Origin: Microbacterium sp. M28
Lineage (GTDB): Bacteria; Actinomycetota; Actinomycetes; Actinomycetales; Microbacteriaceae
Assembly (NCBI RefSeq): GCF_025836995.1
Contig: NZ_CP107546.1
Span: forward strand, 2,542,001-2,606,000
Direction of reading: 5' to 3'
Length of the DNA stretch: 64,000 bases
Shown here: one piece after another, positions 57,668 through 64,000 of the stretch
Layout: the number at the start of each line of letters is the position of its first letter
How positions within the stretch are numbered: position 1 is the first letter of the stretch
Notes under the pieces: model-generated
Told to the model about the DNA's origin: nothing
What the model saw: only the letters and a program-made list of their open reading frames with translations
The model's database searches: none
Translations under genes and position numbers: made by a program

Positions 57668-57966
57668 GCGGCCGGCGTCTCGATCTCGCGGCCCTGCGCG
57701 ATCCACTCCCCCGTGCCGCCGTCGATGTTGGTGACGTCGTATCCGCGCGCCTCGAGCGCCTCGACCACGCGTGCCGAACGCCCGCCGACCTGGCAGATGA
57801 CGTCGAACGCCTCGCCGGGCAGCTCGTCGAGACGGCTCCCGATCTCGGACATCGGGATGTTCACGGCACCGGGGACATGACCGCGGGCGAACTCATCGCG
57901 TTCGCGGACGTCGATGAGCGGCGTGTTCGCACGCGCGGCGAGTTCGGCGACTGTGATCGACTTCAT
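57664..57966 (-). CDS. single-domain rhodanese
   Basis: A 100-residue rhodanese, GlpE-like. LIDVRERDEFARGHVPGAVNIP and active-site Cys58 in CQVGGRSARV. It carries a persulfide sulfur. ATG 57966 after GAGGA; a longer frame upstream has no ribosome site. It heads the rhodanese-glutaredoxin-Dabb unit, which suggests joint sulfur or thiol chemistry. Confidence 0.9.
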   Translation of the reverse strand: MKSITVAELAARANTPLIDVRERDEFARGHVPGAVNIPMSEIGSRLDELPGEAFDVICQVGGRSARVVEALEARGYDVTNIDGGTGEWIAQGREIETPAA

Positions 57967-58018
57967 TGCATCCTCACTGGCGGGATCGCGGAGATCAGGG
58001 CTCACGGCTCACGGGAGA

Positions 58019-58073
58019 GACACAAAGCGCCCCCTGTCGACTCGCTCGAGGAGCAGTCGGGGGCGCTCGTGTC
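58019..58073 (-). terminator. terminator hairpin after bS22
   Basis: AGCGCCCCC (58026-58034) pairs with GGGGGCGCT (58059-58067), extended outward by GACAC/GTGTC (58019-58023 and 58069-58073) across a small bulge. It starts within ten bases of the bS22 stop and isolates it from the rhodanese unit. Confidence 0.65.
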
Positions 58074-58081
58074 TGGGCCGC

Positions 58082-58180
58082 TTACTTCTTGTTGCGGCGC
58101 TGGTGGCGAGTCTTGCGAAGCAGCTTGCGGTGCTTCTTCTTCGCCATGCGCTTGCGGCGCTTCTTGATGACAGAACCCAC
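58082..58180 (-). CDS. small ribosomal protein bS22 (AURKAIP1/COX24 domain)
   Basis: A 32-residue, extremely basic protein, MGSVIKKRRKRMAKKKHRK at its N-terminus and ending QRRNKK, nearly identical to the actinobacterial ribosomal protein bS22 (formerly called bL37). Start is GTG 58180 with GAGG five bases upstream. It is too short for most gene finders. An extended -10 (58260-58265) lies about 80 bases upstream and a hairpin follows the stop, so it is its own transcription unit. Confidence 0.93.
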   Translation of the reverse strand: MGSVIKKRRKRMAKKKHRKLLRKTRHQRRNKK

Positions 58181-58259
58181 GGAAACCTCACTACGTCAGG
58201 GGCTGGATGTCGCACAATTCGGGACACCCGGGTACGGGCACGGAAAAATGCCTCGGATC

Positions 58260-58265
58260 AGTCTA
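58260..58265 (-). promoter_or_regulatory. extended -10 of the bS22 gene
   Basis: Minus-strand TGCTAGACT: TG, one base, then TAGACT (58260-58265). No good -35 is needed for an extended -10. Leader of about 73 bases. Confidence 0.4.
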
Positions 58266-58303
58266 GCAAACGGTTGGGCCCGCGCTGATCACAAGGCGGT
58301 GGA

Positions 58304-58495
58304 TCAGCCCGCGTCGGCGATCGGACGGCGCAGAGCGTCGGCGACGGCTGACTCGGGTACGCGATAACTGCGGCCGAATCGGATCGCCGGCAGCTCGCCG
58401 GCGTGCACGAGCCGGTACACGGTCATCTTCGACACGCGCATGATCTCGGCGACCTCGGCGACCGTCAGGAAGCGAACGTCTGGAACTTCGGGCAT
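58304..58495 (-). CDS. BldC-like helix-turn-helix protein
   Basis: A 63-residue MerR/excisionase-type HTH (FLTVAEVAEIMRVSKMTVYRLVHAGELPAIRFGRSYRVPESAV) without an effector domain, the size and shape of actinobacterial BldC. BldC in Streptomyces controls development; in non-sporulating relatives its role is less known. ATG 58495 with AAAGGGG eight bases upstream. It has a well-formed promoter at 58523-58552. Confidence 0.9.
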   Translation of the reverse strand: MPEVPDVRFLTVAEVAEIMRVSKMTVYRLVHAGELPAIRFGRSYRVPESAVADALRRPIADAG

Positions 58496-58522
58496 CCCCT
58501 GTACCCCTTTCTGCTGAAGCAC

Positions 58523-58552
58523 ACTCTAGGGCGAAGGTGTCACGCGTGTAAA
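58523..58552 (-). promoter_or_regulatory. promoter of the BldC-like gene
   Basis: Minus-strand TTTACA (58547-58552), 18-base spacer, TAGAGT (58523-58528). Leader of about 20 bases. The -35 overlaps a small inverted repeat (CACGCG/CGCGTG). Confidence 0.55.
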
Positions 58553-58591
58553 CCCGCGTGGCAGTTGTGACCGGTGGGACTGCTGTGGCGG

Positions 58592-59512
58592 TCAGTTCCT
58601 GGTCATGCGCTCGTGGGCATCCTTCAGCGCCTGACGCTCCTGCTTGCGCGCGGCCCGAAGCGCCTTCTCCGCTTCCCGCACCGCCTTCTGCGCCTCGCGA
58701 TACCGCTTGTCGCCCGCGATCTCGGCGGGGTCGATGCCGAGCCACTCCTGTGCCGGCGCCGCCTCTCGCCCGCCCGCGAGTCCGTCGATGTACATCCCGA
58801 TGCCGTCCAGCAGGCGTTCGGTCGCGAACCGGAACGGATCGCGCTCGTCCATGAACACGCCGGCATCGATCGCACGGCGCAGATGCGGGTACTCCTCGGC
58901 CGCGATCACCCGGTCGAACAGCGCCGCCTCGCGGGCCGTGACCTCGTCCGGCGTGAGACCCGTGCTGCGCGCCTGCTCCGAGTATCCGGCGATGACCATG
59001 CCGTACCACCGAGCCTGGCCGGTCATGGCGAGAGCGACCGCCAGCCGCTCCGTCTCGCTGAGGGGCGTGTCGGCGAGCGCCTCGAGCCCCGCCTCGATCC
59101 ATGCGGAGCTGTTCGGCGTGATCGGGGATCCGGTGATCGGCAGCGACAGGATCCAGGGGTGGCGCAGATAGATGAGCACCTGCGCCTCGAACAGGGCGCG
59201 GAGCCTGTCACGCCAACCCTCATGTTCTCGGACATCCTCCGGCGGGACACCGGTCGCCTCCTCCTGCATGAGCAGCAGAAGGTCGTCCTTCGCGCTCACG
59301 TAGCGATAGAGCGACATCGGCGTGAACCCGAGCTTCGCGGCCACGGCTGCCATCGAGACGGCTCCGATCCCCTCGGCGTCCGCGAGCTCGACCGCGGTCT
59401 CCACGATCCGCTCGACGCTCATCTCGCGCTTCGGTCCGCGCTGCGGATTCGCTGCGACGCCCCAGGCGAGCGCGATGCCGCGAGGGAGCTCTGGCAGTTC
59501 CTCGTCCGTCAT
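58592..59512 (-). CDS. TetR-family regulator with charged C-terminal tail
   Basis: A 306-residue TetR regulator, long for the family. HTH near residues 30-75 (RIVETAVELADAEGIGAVSMAAVAAKLGFTPMSLYRYVSAKDDL in three overlapping helices), then the TetR_C ligand domain, and a 50-residue Lys/Arg/Glu/Ala-rich helical tail (residues about 255-306) that looks like a coiled coil. Divergent from the DrrAB-type exporter genes, which it presumably represses at the site 59559-59575. Confidence 0.9.
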   Translation of the reverse strand: MTDEELPELPRGIALAWGVAANPQRGPKREMSVERIVETAVELADAEGIGAVSMAAVAAKLGFTPMSLYRYVSAKDDLLLLMQEEATGVPPEDVREHEGWRDRLRALFEAQVLIYLRHPWILSLPITGSPITPNSSAWIEAGLEALADTPLSETERLAVALAMTGQARWYGMVIAGYSEQARSTGLTPDEVTAREAALFDRVIAAEEYPHLRRAIDAGVFMDERDPFRFATERLLDGIGMYIDGLAGGREAAPAQEWLGIDPAEIAGDKRYREAQKAVREAEKALRAARKQERQALKDAHERMTRN

Positions 59513-59558
59513 CCCGCCATCCTACTTCTGTTTATTCGCTAAACCGTGTGTTATGGTC

Positions 59559-59575
59559 ATACACAGTTGTATCGG
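59559..59575. promoter_or_regulatory. candidate TetR operator, near-copy of the 30599 site
   Basis: ATACA-N4-TGTAT palindrome followed by CGG. The 17 bases differ at one position from 30599-30615. A -10-like TATGGT (59552-59557) ends one base before it, so a bound repressor would block the exporter transcript. A further ATACA half-site begins at 59578. Confidence 0.6.
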
Positions 59576-59616
59576 GCATACACAGTTTACGTACTGCACA
59601 GAAAGGAATCACGATC

Positions 59617-60537
59617 ATGACCGCACTCGCGATCGAGGTCGAAGGGCTGCACAAGCGCTTCGGCGATCACGTCGTCCTCGACGGCATCGACTTGTCCGTC
59701 ACGCGCGGCGAGGTGTTCGCCCTGCTGGGACCCAACGGCGCCGGCAAGACCACCGCGATCAACATCCTCACGACCCTGACGAAGCCGGACTCCGGTCGCG
59801 TGGCCGTCGGCGGGTTCGACGTCCGCGCCCATCCGGTGGCCGTCCAGCAGCGGATCAGCCTCACCGGGCAATCCGCGGCCGTCGACGACGCGCTCACGGC
59901 CACCGAGAACGTCGTCATGTTCGCCAGGCTTTCGGGCCTGGGCCGCGCGGCGGCCCGTCGCCGGTGCGTCGAACTCCTCGAACGGTTCGGCCTGGCCGAT
60001 GCCGCGTCGCGCGCTGTGCGGACCTACTCCGGCGGCATGCGCCGCCGGCTCGACCTCGCGCTGAGCTTCGTCGTCACGCCGGAGATCCTCTTCCTCGACG
60101 AGCCGACCACGGGACTCGACACCCGCAGCCGTCGCGATCTGTGGGACATCATCCGCGCGATGGCGGATGCCGGGACCACCGTGTTCCTCACCACGCAGTA
60201 CCTCGAGGAGGCCGATCAGCTGGCCGACCGGATCGCGGTGCTGCACGACGGCCGCATCGCCGCCCTCGGCACCGCCGATCAACTGAAGTCGCGAGTCGGC
60301 GGCGACACGGTCGAAGTGCACGACGCGCACGGCGAACTCCTCCGCGAGATCGCCACGGACGGCACGCTGCCCGGCCTGCGCCGCGCCCTCGATCAGCTCG
60401 ACGAGCAGGGCGCCGAGGGCACCGTGACCCTGCGCCGTCCGACGCTCGACGACGTCTTCCTCGCCCTCACGGGAACCACCTCCCGCTCCGGCTCCGACGC
60501 ACTGGTCGGCGCCGCATCCCCGAAGGAGTCCGCATGA
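59617..60537 (+). CDS. DrrA-type ABC exporter ATPase
   Basis: A 306-residue drug-export ATPase: Walker A GPNGAGKTT, signature YSGGMRRRLDLALS, Walker B LFLDEPTTGLD, and the DrrA-type C-terminus ending TLRRPTLDDVFLALTG. ATG 59617 with AAAGGA upstream. Coupled to the permease by ATGA. Likely exports a hydrophobic drug or lipid. Confidence 0.93.
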   Translation: MTALAIEVEGLHKRFGDHVVLDGIDLSVTRGEVFALLGPNGAGKTTAINILTTLTKPDSGRVAVGGFDVRAHPVAVQQRISLTGQSAAVDDALTATENVVMFARLSGLGRAAARRRCVELLERFGLADAASRAVRTYSGGMRRRLDLALSFVVTPEILFLDEPTTGLDTRSRRDLWDIIRAMADAGTTVFLTTQYLEEADQLADRIAVLHDGRIAALGTADQLKSRVGGDTVEVHDAHGELLREIATDGTLPGLRRALDQLDEQGAEGTVTLRRPTLDDVFLALTGTTSRSGSDALVGAASPKESA

Positions 60538-61349
60538 CCAGCCTGACCGCCGCACCTGCGGCCACCGCCGCCCCGACCCTGCGCCCCCGACTGCGCGGCG
60601 CCACCGCCGAGATGATCTTCGTCGGACGCAGCATGCGTCATTCGCTGCGCGACGGCGAATCGCTTCTCATGGCGATCATGCTGCCGGTGATGCTGATGCT
60701 GATGTTCACCTGGGTGTTCGGCGGCGCGATCGATCCGTCCGGCGCATACGTCGACTACGTCGTCCCCGGCATCATCCTGACCTGTGCGGGATTCGGCGCC
60801 TCAGCGACGGCGGTGTACGTCGCCAACGACATGCGCACCGGGATCATCGACCGATTCCGCACCATGCCGCTGCGTGCCGGAGCCGTGCTCACCGGGCACG
60901 TCGTGGCGAGCCTCATCCGCAACCTCGTCGCGACCTCCATCGTGATCGGAGTCGGCGTGCTCGTCGGCTTCCGCCCGACGGCCGACTTCGGCGAGTGGGT
61001 GGCGACGGGTGCGCTCATCGCGCTGTACATCCTCGCGATCACGTATCTGTTCGCGGCGATCGGTCTGGCAGCCGGATCGCCCGAAGGCGCGAACGGCTAT
61101 GGCTTCGTGCTGCTGTTCCTGCCGTATCTGTCCAGTGCTTTCGTGCCGGTCGAGAGCATGCCGGACTGGCTGCAGCCGATCGCGCAGTACCAGCCGATCA
61201 CGCCGATCATCGAGACCATCCGCGCGCTGCTCATGGGCACGTCGGTCGACACCGAGCCGTTCTGGGCCGTGTTCTGGTGCCTCGTGATCCTGGCGGTCGC
61301 CGCGGCCTGGGGCGCGTGGCTGTTCCGCCGCAAGGCCGGACGCCGCTGA
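60534..61349 (+). CDS. ABC-2 type exporter permease (DrrB type)
   Basis: A 271-residue ABC-2 permease with six helices. Typical segments are DGESLLMAIMLPVMLMLMF, YVDYVVPGIILTCAGFG, RFRTMPLRAGAVLTGHV and PEGANGYGFVLLFLPYLSSAFVP. It forms the efflux channel driven by the ATPase encoded just upstream. Followed by a strong terminator. Confidence 0.92.
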   Translation: MTSLTAAPAATAAPTLRPRLRGATAEMIFVGRSMRHSLRDGESLLMAIMLPVMLMLMFTWVFGGAIDPSGAYVDYVVPGIILTCAGFGASATAVYVANDMRTGIIDRFRTMPLRAGAVLTGHVVASLIRNLVATSIVIGVGVLVGFRPTADFGEWVATGALIALYILAITYLFAAIGLAAGSPEGANGYGFVLLFLPYLSSAFVPVESMPDWLQPIAQYQPITPIIETIRALLMGTSVDTEPFWAVFWCLVILAVAAAWGAWLFRRKAGRR

Positions 61350-61367
61350 ACGCGGCATCCGATCGGG

Positions 61368-61398
61368 ACCCGTCCGGCGCGTCAGGCGCCGGGCGGGT
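61368..61398. terminator. bidirectional terminator
   Basis: 13-base arms (61368-61380 and 61386-61398), one G-U or A-C mismatch depending on strand, 5-base loop, between the convergent exporter permease and ArsR genes. Confidence 0.7.
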
Positions 61399-61406
61399 TC
61401 GCGGTC

Positions 61407-61814
61407 TCAGCCGCCCAGTCGCTTGAGGGCGCTCTGCACCACGTGCTTGGCGGATGCCGCCGCACGCCCGACAGCCTCGGCCGCGTGGGCGGCGCCGTCC
61501 GGCAGCGGGACGAGATCGAGATCCGTCCGCTCGTCGAACGCGTCGACGAGGAACGGCATCAGCCAGTCGTCTACGACCTCGAGCGGCTCGATCGCCAGGC
61601 TGTAGTACCGGCGCTGACCGTCCTCGCGCACCGTCACGAGCTCCGCCTCGCGGAGCACCTTGAGGTGCTTCGAGACGGTCGGCTGGCTGATGCCCAGCTC
61701 GCTGACGATCTGGGTCACGCTCGTGCCGGCATCCCCATCGGAGGACCGCCGGAGCAGGAGCTGGAGGATGTCTCGCCTCGTGCCGTCCGCGATCACGTCG
61801 AAGATGTCGGTCAT
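61407..61814 (-). CDS. ArsR-family regulator
   Basis: A 135-residue ArsR/SmtB-type winged helix (FDVIADGTRRDILQLLL ... ELGISQPTVSKHLKVLREAELVTVREDGQRRYYSL) with an extended C-terminal helix. It lacks the cysteine metal motifs of ArsR/CadC, so the signal is not a thiophilic metal bound in the classical way. ATG 61814 is six bases after TACCCT (61821-61826), a leaderless start. Divergent from the potassium-uptake genes. Confidence 0.9.
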   Translation of the reverse strand: MTDIFDVIADGTRRDILQLLLRRSSDGDAGTSVTQIVSELGISQPTVSKHLKVLREAELVTVREDGQRRYYSLAIEPLEVVDDWLMPFLVDAFDERTDLDLVPLPDGAAHAAEAVGRAAASAKHVVQSALKRLGG

Positions 61815-61901
61815 GTGATCAGGGTAGTCGTCCGCCGCGCGGAGTACCATGACGAAGGCTCCGCACGGAGCGAGTCGACCGGTCGAACAGGAAGGGGAAC
61901 G

Positions 61902-63332
61902 ATGTCGGGCATATCGTCTGTCGTCTCTCCCCGGCGCGGACTGCAGCGCGCTCTGCAGTTCGTGAAGCACGTGATCACCTCATCGCCGTCGCGGTTCGCG
62001 ATCGTCATCTTCGCGGCGCTGATCCTCGTGTTCACGGCGCTGCTGTCTCTGCCGATCGCCTCCGCCTCCCGCACGGTCACTCCACTGGCTGATGCGCTGT
62101 TCACGGCGGTGTCCACGATCTGCGTGACGGGCCTGGCGACCGTCGACATGGCGACGCACTGGTCCGGGTTCGGCCACGTCGTCATCTTCATCGGCGTCAA
62201 CATCGGCGGCATGGGCGTGCTGACGCTGGCATCGCTCATGGGCATGGTGATCTCGAAGCGCCTCGGCCTGCGCGCCAAGCTCATCGCCGCGGGAGACACG
62301 AATCCGCTGCGCGCGCACGGCGGCCCCGTCAACGAAGGACAGACCGTCCGGCTCGGCGAGGTCGGTCAGCTGCTGACGACCGTCGCACTGTCCACGCTCG
62401 TGATCGAGGGCGTCGTCGCGATCCTCCTGTACCCAGGGCTGGTCATGGCGGGCATCGATCCGCTCGTCGCGCTGTGGGAGGCCCCGTACTACGCGGCCAT
62501 GTCCTTCACGAACACCGGCTTCAGTCCCAACGTCGGAGGCGTCGGCGTCTTCGCCGACGACTACTTCGTCCTGACCGTCCTCATGGTGAGCGTGTTCCTC
62601 GGGAGCATCGGCTTCCCGGTGATCTACACGCTGGCCAAGCACCACTGGCACGTCGCGCGCTGGTCGCTGCACGCGAAGCTGACGCTCATCACGACGGTCA
62701 TCCTGTTCTTCGCCGGTGCGGCCGTCTTCCTCATCCTGGAGTACGACAACCCGGGGACGTTCGGGTCCATGGATGCCGTGGACACCACGTTCCAGGCGTT
62801 CTTCCTGTCCGCCATGACCCGCTCCGGCGGATTCAGCGTGGTCGAGATCGGCGACCTCAACGGCTCGTCGCTCGTCGCCGGATCCATGCTCATGTTCGTG
62901 GGCGGCGGGTCGGCATCCACCGCCGGAGGCATCAAGGTGACCACGCTCGCGGTGCTCGCCATCGCCGTCTGGTCCGAGGCCAAGGGACGCCAGTCGGTCG
63001 AGGTCTTCGGCCGCCGCATCCCCAGCGACGTGCAGCGCGTCGCACTCTCGGTCGTCGCCTGGGGCGCCACGATCGTCGCCCTCTCGACCATCGTGATCGC
63101 GCAGATCACCAAGGCGGACATCAGTCACGTCCTGTTCGACGTGATCTCCGCCTTCGGCACCGTCGGGCTGTCCACGGGGCTCACGGGCGAGCTCCCGGAT
63201 TCGGCGTCCTATGTCATGGCTGCGACGATCTTCATGGGACGCGTTGGTACAGTGACTCTCGCCGCGGCGGTCGCCGCGACGTCGCGAACGCAGCTCTATT
63301 CGCTGCCCGTGGAAAGGCCCATCGTTGGTTGA
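61902..63332 (+). CDS. ktrB: potassium uptake channel KtrB (TrkH family)
   Basis: A 476-residue Trk/Ktr membrane subunit. Four selectivity-filter loops are recognisable with their glycines: CVTGLATVD, FTNTGFSPN, TRSGGFSVV and GTVGLSTGLTG. It imports K+ (with Na+ in some members), regulated by the KtrA subunit encoded next. ATG 61902 follows GAAGGGG. Overlaps ktrA by eight bases. Confidence 0.94.
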   Translation: MSGISSVVSPRRGLQRALQFVKHVITSSPSRFAIVIFAALILVFTALLSLPIASASRTVTPLADALFTAVSTICVTGLATVDMATHWSGFGHVVIFIGVNIGGMGVLTLASLMGMVISKRLGLRAKLIAAGDTNPLRAHGGPVNEGQTVRLGEVGQLLTTVALSTLVIEGVVAILLYPGLVMAGIDPLVALWEAPYYAAMSFTNTGFSPNVGGVGVFADDYFVLTVLMVSVFLGSIGFPVIYTLAKHHWHVARWSLHAKLTLITTVILFFAGAAVFLILEYDNPGTFGSMDAVDTTFQAFFLSAMTRSGGFSVVEIGDLNGSSLVAGSMLMFVGGGSASTAGGIKVTTLAVLAIAVWSEAKGRQSVEVFGRRIPSDVQRVALSVVAWGATIVALSTIVIAQITKADISHVLFDVISAFGTVGLSTGLTGELPDSASYVMAATIFMGRVGTVTLAAAVAATSRTQLYSLPVERPIVG

Positions 63333-63996
63333 CGTCATCCGGGGCGACGCCCCCGTTCTCGTGATCGGGCTCGGACGCTTCGGCGCCGCGTGCGCAGGCG
63401 AACTGGATCGGCTGGACCGCGAAGTGCTCGCGATCGACGAGAGCCTCGAACTCGTCCAGAAGTGGTCCGATCGGGTCACGCACACCGTGCAGGCGGACGC
63501 CCGCAACATCGACGCGCTGCGTCAGATCGGCGCGCAGGACTTCCAGGTGGCGGTCGTGGCGGTCGGATCGCTGATCGAGGCGTCCGTCCTCATCACCGCC
63601 AACCTCGTCGACCTCAAGGTCCCGCAGATCTGGGCGAAGGCCGTCTCGCAGTCGCACGGCAAGATCCTCGCCCGCGTCGGCGCCAACCACGTGATCTACC
63701 CGGAGCGCGAGGCCGGCGAGCGCGTCGCTCACCTGGTGAGCGGCCGGATGCTGGACTTCATCCGCTTCGACGACGACTTCGTGCTCGCGAAGATGTACCC
63801 GCCCAAGTTCATCCGCGGCGTCGGCCTGAACCAGTCCGGCGTCCGGACGAAGTACAACGTCACCGTGGTCGGCGTGAAGAGCCCCGGCAAGCCGTTCCGC
63901 TACGCCGAGGCCGACACCGTCGTCACGAACCACGACCTCATCATCGTGTCGGGGACCAACGTCGACATCGAGCGCTTCGCCAGCCTCGACCGCTGA
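63325..63996 (+). CDS. ktrA: potassium uptake regulator KtrA (RCK/TrkA)
   Basis: A 223-residue RCK protein: N-terminal nucleotide-binding Rossmann domain (VLVIGLGRFGAACAGEL) and TrkA-C domain from about residue 135. It gates KtrB in response to nucleotides. The only usable start is TTG 63325, seven bases after GGAAAGG and inside the ktrB end, so its translation is probably coupled to ktrB. Complete; the stop lies four bases before the window edge. Confidence 0.94.
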   Translation: MVDVIRGDAPVLVIGLGRFGAACAGELDRLDREVLAIDESLELVQKWSDRVTHTVQADARNIDALRQIGAQDFQVAVVAVGSLIEASVLITANLVDLKVPQIWAKAVSQSHGKILARVGANHVIYPEREAGERVAHLVSGRMLDFIRFDDDFVLAKMYPPKFIRGVGLNQSGVRTKYNVTVVGVKSPGKPFRYAEADTVVTNHDLIIVSGTNVDIERFASLDR

Positions 63997-64000
63997 GATT

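Overview
The window is an ordinary, gene-dense chromosomal segment of a GC-rich actinobacterium. Gene content and protein sequence (rpoB/rpoC, a 32-residue bS22, a BldC-like HTH, System II cytochrome c maturation, menaquinone genes, many Microbacteriaceae-type transporters) point to Microbacteriaceae, most likely Microbacterium; that placement is inference. I see no insertion sequence, prophage, CRISPR array, tRNA, rRNA or attachment site, and no stretch over 300 bases lacks a gene.

Layout. 1-4615: 5' end of rpoC and complete rpoB with a good promoter. 4681-10588: a small secreted protein and a dpp-type peptide ABC operon (SBP, two permeases, fused double ATPase). 10672-16328: an SDR epimerase-like gene, then a sugar ABC operon ending in a NagZ-like hexosaminidase. 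16376-19081: SpeE-like protein, TPR protein, SprT-like protein, ComB-like phosphatase. 19195-23354: histidine kinase, response regulator and MacB/FtsX-type ABC exporter. 23420-29892: methyltransferase, menE, menB, a PadR/membrane-protein pair, GNAT, menC. 29905-35644: TetR, an MMPL exporter carrying a degenerate ABC-like tail, and a YhgE/Pip protein. 35682-41186: 2H phosphoesterase, leucyl aminopeptidase plus AbgT transporter, DASS transporter. 41195-45310: resA-ccdA-resB-ccsB. 45363-48926: MerR with a divergent flavin disulfide oxidoreductase, phosphatase, small membrane protein, winged-HTH/membrane pair. 49026-50900: aspS and its large palindromic terminator. 50928-54562: hypothetical gene, then a LacI-controlled Gfo/Idh-aldo/keto reductase fusion. 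54570-56967: polar amino-acid ABC operon. 57111-58552: Dabb-glutaredoxin-rhodanese micro-operon, bS22, BldC-like regulator. 58592-63996: TetR with DrrAB-type exporter, ArsR, and the KtrB-KtrA potassium system.

Regulation is unusually legible. At least 14 genes have a TANNNT hexamer exactly 6 or 7 bases before the start codon, the signature of leaderless transcription. Several regulators sit beside clear cognate sites: paired LacI operators flanking a promoter, a MerR palindrome inside a 19-bp spacer, tandem TetR palindromes, and a palindrome over a start codon. The TetR site at 30599 is almost identical (16 of 17 bases) to one beside the unrelated TetR/ABC locus at 59559.

The best candidate for something undescribed is the TetR-MMPL-Pip module, in which the MMPL pump ends in a domain that looks like an ABC ATPase without its catalytic motifs. 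The rest is recognisable housekeeping or transport biology with some unusual fusions and pairings.
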